DNA of 64,000 bases from Cellulomonas sp. S1-8. Its GTDB lineage: Bacteria; Actinomycetota; Actinomycetes; Actinomycetales; Cellulomonadaceae. The DNA lies in assembly GCF_026184235.1 (NCBI RefSeq), contig NZ_CP110806.1, positions 1,178,001 through 1,242,000 on the forward strand, in the 5' to 3' direction. Numbering within the stretch: the stretch's first letter is position 1; every line of letters starts with the position of its first letter. The position numbers and the translations under genes are program-made. Shown here piece after piece: positions 45,645 through 57,152 of this stretch. The notes beneath the pieces are model-generated. The model did no database searches. It was not told the DNA's origin and saw nothing but the letters and a program-made list of their open reading frames with translations.

Positions 45645-47504
45645 TTGAGGATCACACGCAAGGCTGCCCTCGCGTCGGTCGCGACGGTCAGCGTGCTCGC
45701 GCTCGCTGCCTGCTCGGGCGCCGACGAGGGCGCCGACGGCGACGACGGCGACAACGCGGGCATCAACACCGACACCGCGATCAACATCGCCTGGAACCAG
45801 CCCTTCTCGTCCTTCAACGGCGAGAGCATCACGGGCAACGCGACGGCCAACAACATCATCACGTACATGGCCAACTCGCGGTTCAACGACTACAACACGG
45901 ACCTCGAGCTCGTCATGGACGAGTCGTGGGGCACGTACGAGAAGACCTCGGACGACCCGCTGACCGTCACGTACACCTACGCCGACACAGCGAAGTGGTC
46001 GGACGGTGTCGCCGCCGGTCCGGCGGACCTCCTCCTCGAGTGGGCCGCCCAGAGCGGCAAGTTCAACAACGTCGAGCCGGAGTACGACGAGGAGGGCAAC
46101 GTCACCAACCAGGAGGCGCTGGACGCGGGTGTCTACTTCGACGCCGCGAGCCCGGCCGTCGCCCTGATCACGGAGACGCCCGAGATCGACGACGCCTCCA
46201 TCACGCTCGTCTACTCCAAGCCGTACGCCGACTGGGAGGTCGCGATCGACAACAACCTCCCCGCGCACATCGTGGCGCAGCGTGCCCTCGGCATCGAGGA
46301 CCCGGCCGAGGCGACCGACGCGCTCGTCGCCGCCATCACGGACGAGAACGTCGAGGACCTCTCCAAGATCGCCAAGGTCTGGAGCGACGACTGGAACTTC
46401 GCGTCCCTGCCGGACGACCCGCAGCTGCTGGTCACCTCCGGTGCGTACACGATCACGGAGTTCGTCGAGGAGCAGTACCTGACGCTCACGGCCAACCCCG
46501 ACTACGAGGGCGACAAGGGCGCGGTCTTCGAGAACGTCACCATCCGCTACAACGGTGACCCGATGGGCCAGGTCCAGGCGCTGCAGAACGGTGAGGTCGA
46601 CCTCATCAGCCCGCAGTCGACGGCAGACGTCCTCACCGCGCTGGAGGCCATCGACGGCCTGACCGTCGAGACCAACGTCGAGGGCACGTACGAGCACGTC
46701 GACCTGCAGCAGGGCAACGGCGGCCCGTTCGACCCCGCGACCTACGGCGGCGACGCCGAGGTGGCGCACAAGGTCCGCCAGGCGTTCCTCAAGACCATCC
46801 CGCGCGAGAAGATCGTGTCGGACCTCATCGTCCCGCTGAACCCGGACGCCGAGGTGCGCAACTCCTTCACGCAGGTCCCCGGCTCGCCGATGTACGACGG
46901 GATCGTCGCGGCGAACGGCCAGTCCGAGCAGTACGCCGAGGTCGACATCCCGGGTGCGCAGTCGCTGCTCGCCGAGGCCGGCGTCCCGGGCATGCAGGTC
47001 CGCCTGCTGTTCGACCCGAACAACACGCGTCGCGTGAACCAGTTCGAGCTCATCAAGGGCTCCGCCGCCGAGGCCGGCTTCGACGTCGTGCCCTACACGG
47101 TCCAGACCGACTGGGGCACGGACCTGTCGAACGCCACGTCGTTCTACGACGCGGCACTGTTCGGATGGCAGTCGACCTCGACCGCCGTCACCGACTCGGA
47201 CGCGAACTACCGCACCGGGGCGACGAACAACTACTTCGGGTACTCCAACCCCGAGGTCGACTCGCTGTACGACGACCTGCAGACCGAGACCGACCCTGCT
47301 GAGCAGGAGCGGATCCTCAGCGAGGTCGAGACCCACCTCGTCGACGACGCCTTCGGCGTGACGATCTTCCAGCACCCGGGTGTCACCGGGTGGAACCCCG
47401 AGAAGATCGGCAACGTCCAGAAGCTGGGGATCGCGCCGACGATCTTCTACGGCTTCTGGGAGTGGACCGCCGGCGACGCGGCCACCGAGGACGCAACCGA
47501 GTGA
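45645..47504 (+). CDS. Peptide ABC importer substrate-binding lipoprotein (SBP_bac_5 family)
   Basis: 619 residues, extracytoplasmic. Starts at TTG 45645 behind a perfect AGGAGG; the resulting signal peptide ends in the lipobox LAAC (about residue 22), which longer starts would spoil. Then an acidic linker (DEGADGDDGDNAG) and a family 5 binding domain: KWSDGVAAGPADLLLEWAA, AFLKTIPREKIVSDLI, and a C-terminal YNFWEWT-like FYGFWEWT. Binds oligopeptides or related solutes for the DppBCDF genes downstream, separated by two strong hairpins that probably set its higher expression. Confidence 0.92.
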   Translation: MRITRKAALASVATVSVLALAACSGADEGADGDDGDNAGINTDTAINIAWNQPFSSFNGESITGNATANNIITYMANSRFNDYNTDLELVMDESWGTYEKTSDDPLTVTYTYADTAKWSDGVAAGPADLLLEWAAQSGKFNNVEPEYDEEGNVTNQEALDAGVYFDAASPAVALITETPEIDDASITLVYSKPYADWEVAIDNNLPAHIVAQRALGIEDPAEATDALVAAITDENVEDLSKIAKVWSDDWNFASLPDDPQLLVTSGAYTITEFVEEQYLTLTANPDYEGDKGAVFENVTIRYNGDPMGQVQALQNGEVDLISPQSTADVLTALEAIDGLTVETNVEGTYEHVDLQQGNGGPFDPATYGGDAEVAHKVRQAFLKTIPREKIVSDLIVPLNPDAEVRNSFTQVPGSPMYDGIVAANGQSEQYAEVDIPGAQSLLAEAGVPGMQVRLLFDPNNTRRVNQFELIKGSAAEAGFDVVPYTVQTDWGTDLSNATSFYDAALFGWQSTSTAVTDSDANYRTGATNNYFGYSNPEVDSLYDDLQTETDPAEQERILSEVETHLVDDAFGVTIFQHPGVTGWNPEKIGNVQKLGIAPTIFYGFWEWTAGDAATEDATE

Positions 47505-47508
47505 CGTC

Positions 47509-47540
47509 TCGGGCCCCGGCGCACCCGCGCCGGGGCCCGA
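47509..47540 (+). terminator. Hairpin 1 after the binding-protein gene
   Basis: Perfect 14-bp stem TCGGGCCCCGGCGC / GCGCCGGGGCCCGA with an ACCC loop, 4 bp after the stop. Its right arm overlaps the first bases of hairpin 2. Confidence 0.75.
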
Positions 47541-47615
47541 GCGGCTCACCGCACGACGAGGGCGCCGAGGGTCTGCGCGGCCCGCGGCGCCCTCGTCGTG
47601 CGGTGAGCCGCTCGG
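47537..47615 (+). repeat. 31-bp perfect inverted repeat (hairpin 2) before dppB
   Basis: Arms 47537-47567 and 47585-47615 are exact reverse complements around a 17-nt loop. Far longer than an ordinary terminator. Together with hairpin 1 it could protect or attenuate the transcript between the binding protein and the permeases. Confidence 0.8.
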
Positions 47616-47706
47616 TGCGCCCCTCCCACTGGTCCCGCACCGGCCTGGACGTCACGGGATACGATCCCGGACGACCGGCTTCCCGTCACCCTCGAGGTAG
47701 CCCCCC

Positions 47707-49227
47707 GTGCTGAACTTCCTCATCCGCCGCACAGCGGCCGGGATCGCCACCCTCGTCGTGGCGCTCTTCCTCATGTACCTGCTCGTCGATCGGGCGATCG
47801 ACCCGCTGCAGGACCTCATCGAGAGCACCGCGCCCAACAAGCAGCAGCTCATCGACCAGCGCATCGCCGACCTGAACCTCGACGTCAACGTGGTCGTCAG
47901 GTTCTTCGAGTGGTTCGGCAACCTGCTGACCGGTGACCTGGGGACCGCCTGGCGGTCCGGCCGGGCGGTCGACAGCCTGCTGACGCACGCGATCGGCTCG
48001 ACGCTCGAGCTCGTCACGGCGGCCACGGTCCTCGCCGTCGTCCTGGGCGTCACCGTCGGCATCGTGTCCGCGCTGCGCCAGTACAGCGCGTTCGACTACG
48101 TGATCATCTTCCTGTCGTTCCTGCTGTACTCGCTGCCGTCGTTCTGGGTCGCCGTCCTGCTCAAGCAGTGGGCCGCCATCGGCTTCAACGACTTCCTGCG
48201 CGACCCCGTGATCGCGTGGCCCGTGATCGTCGGGGTGTCGCTGCTCGTCGGCCTGCTGTGGTCGCTCGCGATCGGCGGCAGCCCCGCGCGTCGCCTGCAG
48301 GTCCTGGGCCTCGCGTCGGCGGCCAACCTCGCGATCCTGGCGTACATCCAGCTGACGGGCTGGTTGGAACGGCCGCAGATCGGCCCGGCGCTGCTGGCCG
48401 TGCTGGGTGCCGGCACCGCGTTCGCCGTCGTCGGCGTCTTCGCCGGCCTGCACAACCGCCGCGCGCTGTGGACGGGGCTGACGGTCGTCGTCCTCGGCGT
48501 CGCCCTGTACTTCCCCGTGCAGGTGCTGTTCGACTCCGTCGTGGAGTCGCACTGGGTGATCTTCGGCCTGGCCGTCCTGACCGCGGGCCTCGGCTACCTC
48601 GTCGGACGCCTGTACGGCGGCCCGGACTGGCAGCTGTCCGCCCGCACGGGCGCGGCGGTCGCGCTCATCATGGGCGGCCTGGTGTTCGTCGACCAGGTCA
48701 TGCAGGTGTGGAAGCCGTACTTCGAGGCGCTGGACGGCCGGCCCATCCCGACGTTCGGGGACCGGACGCCGAACCTCGGCGGCAACTACTGGGTGCAGGT
48801 GCTCGACTCGTTCACGCACCTGGCCCTGCCGACGGCGACCCTCGTGCTCATCGCCTTCGCGTCGTACACGCGCTACTCGCGCTCGAGCATGCTCGAGGTG
48901 ATGAACCAGGACTACATCCGCACGGCCCGCGCCAAGGGCCTGCCGGAGCGGCTGGTCATCGTCCGGCACGGGTTCCGCAACGCGCTGATCCCGCTCGCGA
49001 CGGTGGTGCCGATCGACGTCATCACCCTGCTCGGCGGCGCGATCATCACCGAGGCCGTGTTCGCGCGGCCCGGCATGGGTCAGCTGTTCGTCCGCTCGCT
49101 GGAGGACGCCGAGATCGAGCCCGTCATGGCCTACCTGCTCGTGACCGCGAGCCTCGCCATCCTCGCCAACATCATCGCGGACATCGTGTACGCGACGATC
49201 GACCCCCGGATCCGGTTGGACGCATGA
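47707..49227 (+). CDS. Peptide ABC importer permease DppB-like, with membrane insertion
   Basis: 506 residues, against about 310-340 for usual DppB. The N-terminal part (1-155) and C-terminal part (from about 345; EAA loop MNQDYIRTARAKGLPERLVI, end AYLLVTASLAILANIIADIVYATIDPR) are standard. Between them lies an insertion of about 170 residues with roughly five or six extra hydrophobic helices. GTG 47707. Ends in an ATGA overlap with dppC. Confidence 0.9.
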   Translation: MLNFLIRRTAAGIATLVVALFLMYLLVDRAIDPLQDLIESTAPNKQQLIDQRIADLNLDVNVVVRFFEWFGNLLTGDLGTAWRSGRAVDSLLTHAIGSTLELVTAATVLAVVLGVTVGIVSALRQYSAFDYVIIFLSFLLYSLPSFWVAVLLKQWAAIGFNDFLRDPVIAWPVIVGVSLLVGLLWSLAIGGSPARRLQVLGLASAANLAILAYIQLTGWLERPQIGPALLAVLGAGTAFAVVGVFAGLHNRRALWTGLTVVVLGVALYFPVQVLFDSVVESHWVIFGLAVLTAGLGYLVGRLYGGPDWQLSARTGAAVALIMGGLVFVDQVMQVWKPYFEALDGRPIPTFGDRTPNLGGNYWVQVLDSFTHLALPTATLVLIAFASYTRYSRSSMLEVMNQDYIRTARAKGLPERLVIVRHGFRNALIPLATVVPIDVITLLGGAIITEAVFARPGMGQLFVRSLEDAEIEPVMAYLLVTASLAILANIIADIVYATIDPRIRLDA

Positions 49228-50333
49228 GCACCCCGATGACACCTCCGTCCGGCTCGCCTGCCGAGGACGAGCACGTCGAGAACGAGATCGAGCTCAAGGA
49301 GGTCGCGGGCCTCTCCCAGGGGCAGATCGTCCGGCGGCGCTTCTTCCGTCACAAGGGCGCGATCCTGGGCCTGGTCATGCTGGGCGCGACGACGCTGCTC
49401 GCGCTGAGCTCGGTCGGCGTCGGGCCGCTGCCCGGGTGGTGGCAGTGGACCCCGTACGAGACTCCGTCGGTGCAGGACGCCGGCCGGCCGAGCCTGGCGC
49501 TGCCGACGTGGCTCGGCGGCACCGGCTTCATGCTCGGCGAGCACCCGTTCGGTCAGGACGAGATCGGGCGCGACATCTTCGCCCGCGTCATGGCCGGCGT
49601 GCAGACGTCGCTGATGGTGATGGTCGTGATCGGCGGCGTGTCCGCGGTCATCGGGATCCTCGTGGGTGCGGCGTCCGGGTTCTTCCGTGGCCGCTCGGAC
49701 ACGGTCCTCATGCGCCTGACGGACCTGGTGATCACGGTCCCGACGCTCGTCATCGGCGCCGTGGTCGGCAAGATCGCCGGCGGGGTCAGCGGCCTGGTCT
49801 TCGCCATCGCGATGGGGCTGATCCTGTGGACGACGCTCGCGCGCCTCGTCCGTGGCGAGTTCCTGTCGCTGCGCGAGCGCGAGTTCGTCGACGCGGCGCG
49901 GGTCGCCGGTGCGAGCAACGTGCGGATCATCTTCAAGCACATCCTGCCGAACGCGATCGGCACGGTCATCGTGTCGGTGACGCTGCTCATGAGCGCGGCG
50001 ATCCTGCTCGAGACGGCCCTGTCGTTCCTCGGGTTCGGCATCCAGCCGCCGGAGATCTCGCTCGGCCAGCTCATCAACCAGTACCAGCAGGCGTTCGCGA
50101 CGCGGCCGTGGCTGTTCTGGTGGCCCGGCCTGTTCATCGTCATCATCGCGCTGAGCATCAACTTCATCGGTGACGGCCTGCGCGACGCCTTCGACCCGCG
50201 CCAGAAGCGCATCCCGTCGGAGCGCAAGATGGCCAAGGCCATGGAGGCCGACGCCTCGGCGGCCCGCGCGATCACCTCGACGGTGCGCCCCGGTGACGAC
50301 GTCCGCAACGCCGGCACCGGCATGGGCTCGTGA
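49224..50333 (+). CDS. Peptide ABC importer permease DppC-like
   Basis: 369-residue permease; cytoplasmic N-terminus (about 40 residues), first helix, extracytoplasmic segment with GEHPFGQDEIGRDIFARVM, then five helices with the EAA loop REREFVDAARVAGASNVRII. C-terminal tail polar. ATG 49224 overlaps the dppB stop. The fused ATPase gene comes after the opposite-strand PH-domain gene. Confidence 0.92.
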   Translation: MSTPMTPPSGSPAEDEHVENEIELKEVAGLSQGQIVRRRFFRHKGAILGLVMLGATTLLALSSVGVGPLPGWWQWTPYETPSVQDAGRPSLALPTWLGGTGFMLGEHPFGQDEIGRDIFARVMAGVQTSLMVMVVIGGVSAVIGILVGAASGFFRGRSDTVLMRLTDLVITVPTLVIGAVVGKIAGGVSGLVFAIAMGLILWTTLARLVRGEFLSLREREFVDAARVAGASNVRIIFKHILPNAIGTVIVSVTLLMSAAILLETALSFLGFGIQPPEISLGQLINQYQQAFATRPWLFWWPGLFIVIIALSINFIGDGLRDAFDPRQKRIPSERKMAKAMEADASAARAITSTVRPGDDVRNAGTGMGS

Positions 50334-50365
50334 TCCAGGCGCAGCCCGGCACCGACCGGGACCGC

Positions 50366-50986
50366 TCAGGAGGTGGCGAGCACGACGCCGCTCAGCGCGA
50401 CCAGCGCGACGACGGCGGCCGCCGTCGCCACGTGCACGCGCCGCGTCGTCGTCAGCCCGAGCTCGACGCGCACCCGCTCCGCACCGTCCAGGTGCCCGGC
50501 TCGGACCAGCGCGTCGTGGCGTGCCTCGATCGCGGCGCCGACGCTCTCGGCCGTCGCGCGCAGCGAGCGCACGACGGGGCCGTCCGGTGGCACGGTCGTC
50601 GGTGCGTCCGGGTCGTCGCTGCGCCCGGCGCGCAGCATGCGGGCCGTGGAGCTGGCGCGCGGTGCGGCGAACGCCGTGACGTCGCCGTCGGCGGTGCGCA
50701 CGACCAGCGACCAGCCGTACTCGACCTCGCGGTACGTCGGCCAGGGGATGCGCACGGTGCTCAGCACGTTGCGCACGACGACCTCGCCGTCGGACACCTC
50801 GACGCCGGGCACCCAGAACAGCGCCCCGACCACGACCACGACCAGGCAGACGAGCGGCAGCGCGCGCAGCGCCTCGCCGGGCCCGTCCTGCACCGTGACC
50901 GCGACCAGGGCGATCAGACCGATCGCCGCGGCGGCGGCCGTCAGACCGCGCCCGTAGCCCGACGTGAACTCCTGCGTGGCACCCAC
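50366..50986 (-). CDS. PH-domain-like membrane protein
   Basis: 206 residues. Two N-terminal helices (about 15-60), a bacterial PH-like domain (about 60-110; PWPTYREVEYGWSLVVRTAD), a polar region, and a C-terminal helix (about 185-205). Function unknown. GTG 50986. It lies on the opposite strand inside the peptide-importer cluster, between dppC and dppDF, convergent with the former and divergent from the latter. Confidence 0.72.
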   Translation of the reverse strand: MGATQEFTSGYGRGLTAAAAAIGLIALVAVTVQDGPGEALRALPLVCLVVVVVGALFWVPGVEVSDGEVVVRNVLSTVRIPWPTYREVEYGWSLVVRTADGDVTAFAAPRASSTARMLRAGRSDDPDAPTTVPPDGPVVRSLRATAESVGAAIEARHDALVRAGHLDGAERVRVELGLTTTRRVHVATAAAVVALVALSGVVLATS

Positions 50987-51061
50987 GTGACCATGCTCGC
51001 AGACCGGCACCCCGCCGCCCCCACCGGGTCGACGGCACGGGTGCAGGAAGGACGCTGAACG

Positions 51062-52900
51062 GTGACCCTCGACACGCCTCCCGTCCCCACCCGCACCGAC
51101 GAGCCCGTGCTGTGCGTCCGGGACCTCGGCGTCGACTTCTACGTCGACGGCACCTGGTACCCGGCGGCGGCCGACGTCAGCTACGACGTGCACCCCGGTG
51201 AGGTGCTCGCGATCGTCGGCGAGTCCGGCTCCGGCAAGACGCAGTCGTCCATGGCCCTGCTCGGGCTGCTGCCGCCCAACGGCCGTGCCCGCGGGTCGGC
51301 CAAGCTGGACGACCGCGAGCTCGTCGGGATGCCGCGCAACAAGCTGCGCCGCATCCGCGGCAAGGAGATCGCGGTGATCTTCCAGGAGCCGATGACCGCG
51401 CTGAACCCGGTCTTCCCCATCGGTTACCAGATCGTCGAGACGCTGCGCGCGCACTTCGAGATCGGCCCGGCGGAGGCACGGCAGCGCGCGGTCGAGCTGC
51501 TGCGGCTGGTCGACCTGCCGGACCCGGAGACGCGCGTCGACGCGTACCCGCACCAGCTCTCGGGTGGTCAGCGGCAGCGCGCGATGATCGCGCAGGCCCT
51601 GGCGTGCGACCCCAAGCTGCTCATCGCGGACGAGCCGACCACCGCGCTCGACGTGACGGTCCAGGCCGAGATCCTCAAGCTCATGCGCGACCTGCGCGAG
51701 CGCATCGACGCGGGCATCGTGCTCATCACGCACGACATGGGCGTGGTGGCCGACATGGCCGACAAGATCGTCGTGATGAAGGACGGCCGGATCGTCGACC
51801 AGGGCACGACGCTCGACGTCTTCCGCAACCCGCAGCACCCGTACACGATCAAGCTGCTCGACGCGGTGCCGCACCTGGGCCGCGGCTCCGGCCGCACGGC
51901 CACGACGACGGCGGTCCCCGTCGACGCGCCGGCCGACGCACCCGCCGGCACGTCGGACACCGACGAGCCGCTCGCCCTCGACGCCCACGACCTCGTCATC
52001 GAGTACCCCGGTCGCCGTCGCACGCCGACGTTCCGGGCCGTCGACGGCGTCTCGCTGCAGATCCGCCAGGGCGAGGTCGTGGGGCTCGTCGGCGAGTCGG
52101 GGTCGGGCAAGACGACCATCGGCCGCGCGGTCGTCGGTCTGCTGCCCGTGACCAGCGGGTCGCTGAAGATCGTCGGCCAGGACATGGTCGGCGCGTCGAA
52201 CAAGGACCTCAAGCCGCTGCGGACCAAGGTCGGCATCGTCTTCCAGGACCCGGGCTCGTCGCTCAACCCCCGCCTGCCGATCGGCGAGTCCATCGCGGAG
52301 CCGCTGCTGCTGCACCGCGGCGTCAAGGGGCAGGCGGCGCAGCGCGAGATCGAGCGGCTGCTCGACCAGGTCCGCCTGCCGCGTGCCATGCGCAACCGCT
52401 ACCCGCACGAGCTGTCGGGCGGTCAGCGCCAGCGCGTCGGCATCGCGCGCTCGCTCGCGCTCGAGCCGCGCCTGCTGGTCGCGGACGAGCCCACGTCGGC
52501 CCTGGACGTGTCGGTGCAGGCCGCGGTCCTCGACCTGTTCCAGGAGCTGCAGCGCGAGCACGGGTTCGCGTGCCTGTTCATCAGCCACGACCTGGCGGTC
52601 GTCGAGATCCTCGCGGACCGCATCGCGGTGATGCGCAACGGCAAGCTCGTCGAGGTGGGCGACGCCGCGCAGGTCGTCAACGAGCCGCGCGACCCGTACA
52701 CGCAGCGGCTCATCGCCGCGGTGCCGGTGCCGGACCCGGAGGTGCAGCGCGAGCGTCGCATCGCCCGCGACGCCCTGCTCGAGGCGCAGCACGCCGAGCT
52801 CGTGGCGGAGGAGGCGCGGCACGCGGTCGACGCCTCGCGGCACGACCGCCGCGGCATCGACGAGGTCGACAACGAGCGGACGCACGGCACCGGCGTCTGA
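51062..52900 (+). CDS. Peptide ABC importer ATPase, fused DppD-DppF
   Basis: 612 residues with two complete ABC domains. First (about 10-275): [51 protein letters not shown]. Second (about 305-560): [52 protein letters not shown] Pro/Ala linker joins them and a charged helical tail of about 45 residues follows. GTG 51062. Serves DppB/DppC; the promoter must lie in the 75-bp gap next to the PH gene or be readthrough. Confidence 0.93.
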   Translation: MTLDTPPVPTRTDEPVLCVRDLGVDFYVDGTWYPAAADVSYDVHPGEVLAIVGESGSGKTQSSMALLGLLPPNGRARGSAKLDDRELVGMPRNKLRRIRGKEIAVIFQEPMTALNPVFPIGYQIVETLRAHFEIGPAEARQRAVELLRLVDLPDPETRVDAYPHQLSGGQRQRAMIAQALACDPKLLIADEPTTALDVTVQAEILKLMRDLRERIDAGIVLITHDMGVVADMADKIVVMKDGRIVDQGTTLDVFRNPQHPYTIKLLDAVPHLGRGSGRTATTTAVPVDAPADAPAGTSDTDEPLALDAHDLVIEYPGRRRTPTFRAVDGVSLQIRQGEVVGLVGESGSGKTTIGRAVVGLLPVTSGSLKIVGQDMVGASNKDLKPLRTKVGIVFQDPGSSLNPRLPIGESIAEPLLLHRGVKGQAAQREIERLLDQVRLPRAMRNRYPHELSGGQRQRVGIARSLALEPRLLVADEPTSALDVSVQAAVLDLFQELQREHGFACLFISHDLAVVEILADRIAVMRNGKLVEVGDAAQVVNEPRDPYTQRLIAAVPVPDPEVQRERRIARDALLEAQHAELVAEEARHAVDASRHDRRGIDEVDNERTHGTGV

Positions 52901-52932
52901 GCCGCGCCGCGCGCACCGCCGCGCAGACCCGC

Positions 52933-52968
52933 ACGACGCCCGGTCACCGCACGGTGGCCGGGCGTCGT
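52933..52968 (+). terminator. Terminator after dppDF
   Basis: 17-bp stem (one G-U) with arms 52933-52949 and 52952-52968 and a very tight 2-nt loop, 33 bp past the stop. Confidence 0.65.
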
Positions 52969-53120
52969 CGTGCCCGGTGTGTGCCCATGCGGGACGCGCC
53001 GCCCGTTTCGCGGCTCTCGTGGGGTTCAGTCCGCGCGTCCGCGCGCCGATGCACGGGTGGGCGTGGCAGGGTCCGGACGAGGACCGGGGCGGGTGCGGAC
53101 GTGGCGTGGGAGGCGGACGG

Positions 53121-55145
53121 GTGAGCAGCACGACGGTGCGGGCGACGGTCGGCGCAGGACGGGACGCGTCGCGGTTGCGGCGGCGTGACGCGCGTCGGAC
53201 GGCCGGGGCGGTGGCGCTGGTGCTGGGCCTCGGCGCGACGGCGGCGTGCACCACCGAGCCCGAGGACCCGTCGCGGGCCGGCACGGTCGTCGTGTCGGCG
53301 GACCTGCCGTTCGCCTCGCTCAACGGGGCGACGGCGGCGGGTCGCGCACCGGGCAGCGTGCTGGTGCGCGGGCTGGTGCAGTCGGGCTTCACCGTGCTCG
53401 CGCTCGACGGGACGGTGACGACGGACCCGTCGTTCGGCACGGTCGAGAAGGTCGCGGACGCGCCGCTCACCGTGCGCTACACGATCGCACCGACGGCCAC
53501 GTGGTCGGACGGCGTCCCCGTGACGCCCGCGGACCTGCTGCTGGAGTGGGCGGCCCGCAGCGGGCAGCTCGACGAGGTGGTGCCGCAGCCCGGTCCCGAC
53601 GGCCGTCCGGGCGAGGTGCCCGACGACGTCGTCGCGTTCGGCGCGACCTCGGCGGTCGTGGCCCGGGCGTCCGCGGTCCCCACGGTCGACGGCGCGACGG
53701 TGACCGTCGTGTACGACACCCCGGTGGCCGACTGGCTGCCCGCCCTGGACGTCAACCTGCCGGCGCACGTCGTCGGCCGGCTGGCGCTCGACCCGGACGC
53801 GCCCGACCTCCCCGCCGCACGGGACGACGCGTCACCCACGTCGACCCCCTCCGCGTCCCCGGCGGACGCCGCCGACGGCACTGCGACGCCCTCCGCGACG
53901 CCGACCGCGGACGCCACCGTCGAGCCGACCGCCGGACCGACGGCCGAGCCGACGGACACCCCGACCGGCGACGCCGTCGAGCAGGCGACCGCGTGGGCGC
54001 AGGCCGTGGTCACGGCCGTGCAGCAGCAGGACCGCGCGGCGCTCGTGCCGCTCGCGCAGGTGTGGCGTGCGGCGGGGCGGACGGGCGACGTCGCCGACGA
54101 CCCGACGCTGACCACGACCACCGGCCCGTACGTGCTGGCGCGCGTCGACGCCACCGGCGTCGAGGCCGTCCGCAACGACGCGTACACGGGGGACGGGCCC
54201 GCGGCGTTCGACCGGGTGCGCGTGCGGACCGACCTCGACCCGCTGGCCCAGGTCGACGCGCTCGCCGCCGACGAGGTGGACGTGGCCGCGCCGCTGAGCA
54301 CGCCGGACGTGCTGGCGGCGGCCGAGGCCCTCGAGGACGTCGCGCTGCGCACCGACGGCGACGCCGTGCTCCAGGTGGTCCTGCAGCAGGGTGGCGGCGG
54401 CGTGTTCGACCCGGCCACGCACGCGTCCGCCGCCGACCCCGCGGCCGTCACGGCCGCGCTGCGCACCGGGTTCCTCGCGAGCGTCCCGCGCGAGCAGGTC
54501 GTGGCCGACGCCGTGCGCCCGCTGTGGGCGCGCGGCGAGGTCTCCGACGTCGTCGCCGCGCAGGTCGGCCCCGCCGCGCCCGGCAGCACGCCCGTGGACG
54601 ACGAGGACGCGACGCCGGCCCCGCCGGACGAGCCGCTCACCGTCCGGGTGCTCACCAACAGCGCCGACCCGCTGCGCGCCACGGCTCTCGAGCTGCTCAC
54701 GGCCGCCGCTGCGGACGCGGGGTTCGAGGTCGTGGCCGTCGCCGCGGACGACCCCGCGCAGGCGCTGCGCACCCGCCCGGAGGACTGGGACGCCGCGCTC
54801 GTGCCCGTGGTGCAGGAGGACCTGCCCGTCGCGGGGTTCGTGACCCGCTGGCGCAGCGGGGGAGCCACCAACGTCACGGGGCACGCCGACCCGGCGCTCG
54901 ACGTGGTGCTCGACGCGCTCGCGGCGCAGACCGACGCGCAGGACGCGGCCGACGGGGTCACGACGGTCTCGGACGCCCTGCGGGCCGGGGGCGCGGTGCT
55001 GCCGGTGGTGCGCACGCCCGTGCTCACGGTGGCGGCCGCGCGCGACGCCGAGAGCGACCCCGGCCTGCCCGTCGTCGCCGACGTCCCGGTGCTGACGCCC
55101 GCTGCGGCGGACCTCACATGGTGGTGGGGCTGGACACGACGGTAG
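53121..55145 (+). CDS. Second peptide-binding-protein paralogue (divergent SBP_bac_5 lipoprotein)
   Basis: 674 residues with signal peptide and lipobox ATAAC at about residue 43. It aligns with the 45645 protein: TWSDGVPVTPADLLLEWAARSG versus its KWSDG/LLLEWAA, LPAHVVGRLAL, TTGPYVLARVD, FLASVPREQVVADAV and a final WWWGWT. A Thr/Pro/Ala-rich stretch (about residues 233-290, repeats of TPSA and PTAEPT) is inserted that the first paralogue lacks. GTG 53121 behind GGGAGGCGGA. Ligand-loop sequences differ greatly, so a different ligand or a regulatory role is possible. Confidence 0.8.
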   Translation: MSSTTVRATVGAGRDASRLRRRDARRTAGAVALVLGLGATAACTTEPEDPSRAGTVVVSADLPFASLNGATAAGRAPGSVLVRGLVQSGFTVLALDGTVTTDPSFGTVEKVADAPLTVRYTIAPTATWSDGVPVTPADLLLEWAARSGQLDEVVPQPGPDGRPGEVPDDVVAFGATSAVVARASAVPTVDGATVTVVYDTPVADWLPALDVNLPAHVVGRLALDPDAPDLPAARDDASPTSTPSASPADAADGTATPSATPTADATVEPTAGPTAEPTDTPTGDAVEQATAWAQAVVTAVQQQDRAALVPLAQVWRAAGRTGDVADDPTLTTTTGPYVLARVDATGVEAVRNDAYTGDGPAAFDRVRVRTDLDPLAQVDALAADEVDVAAPLSTPDVLAAAEALEDVALRTDGDAVLQVVLQQGGGGVFDPATHASAADPAAVTAALRTGFLASVPREQVVADAVRPLWARGEVSDVVAAQVGPAAPGSTPVDDEDATPAPPDEPLTVRVLTNSADPLRATALELLTAAAADAGFEVVAVAADDPAQALRTRPEDWDAALVPVVQEDLPVAGFVTRWRSGGATNVTGHADPALDVVLDALAAQTDAQDAADGVTTVSDALRAGGAVLPVVRTPVLTVAAARDAESDPGLPVVADVPVLTPAAADLTWWWGWTRR

Positions 55146-55148
55146 GAT
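55143..55148 (+). promoter_or_regulatory. -10 candidate of typA
   Basis: TAGGAT overlapping the stop of the preceding gene, 42 bp before the typA start; no clear -35. Confidence 0.35.
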
Positions 55149-55190
55149 GGGACGCTGCGCCGACGCCCGGCGCGCCCCCAGCCTCCTGAG

Positions 55191-57140
<1,950 letters not shown>

Positions 57141-57152
57141 CACCGCGCGACC

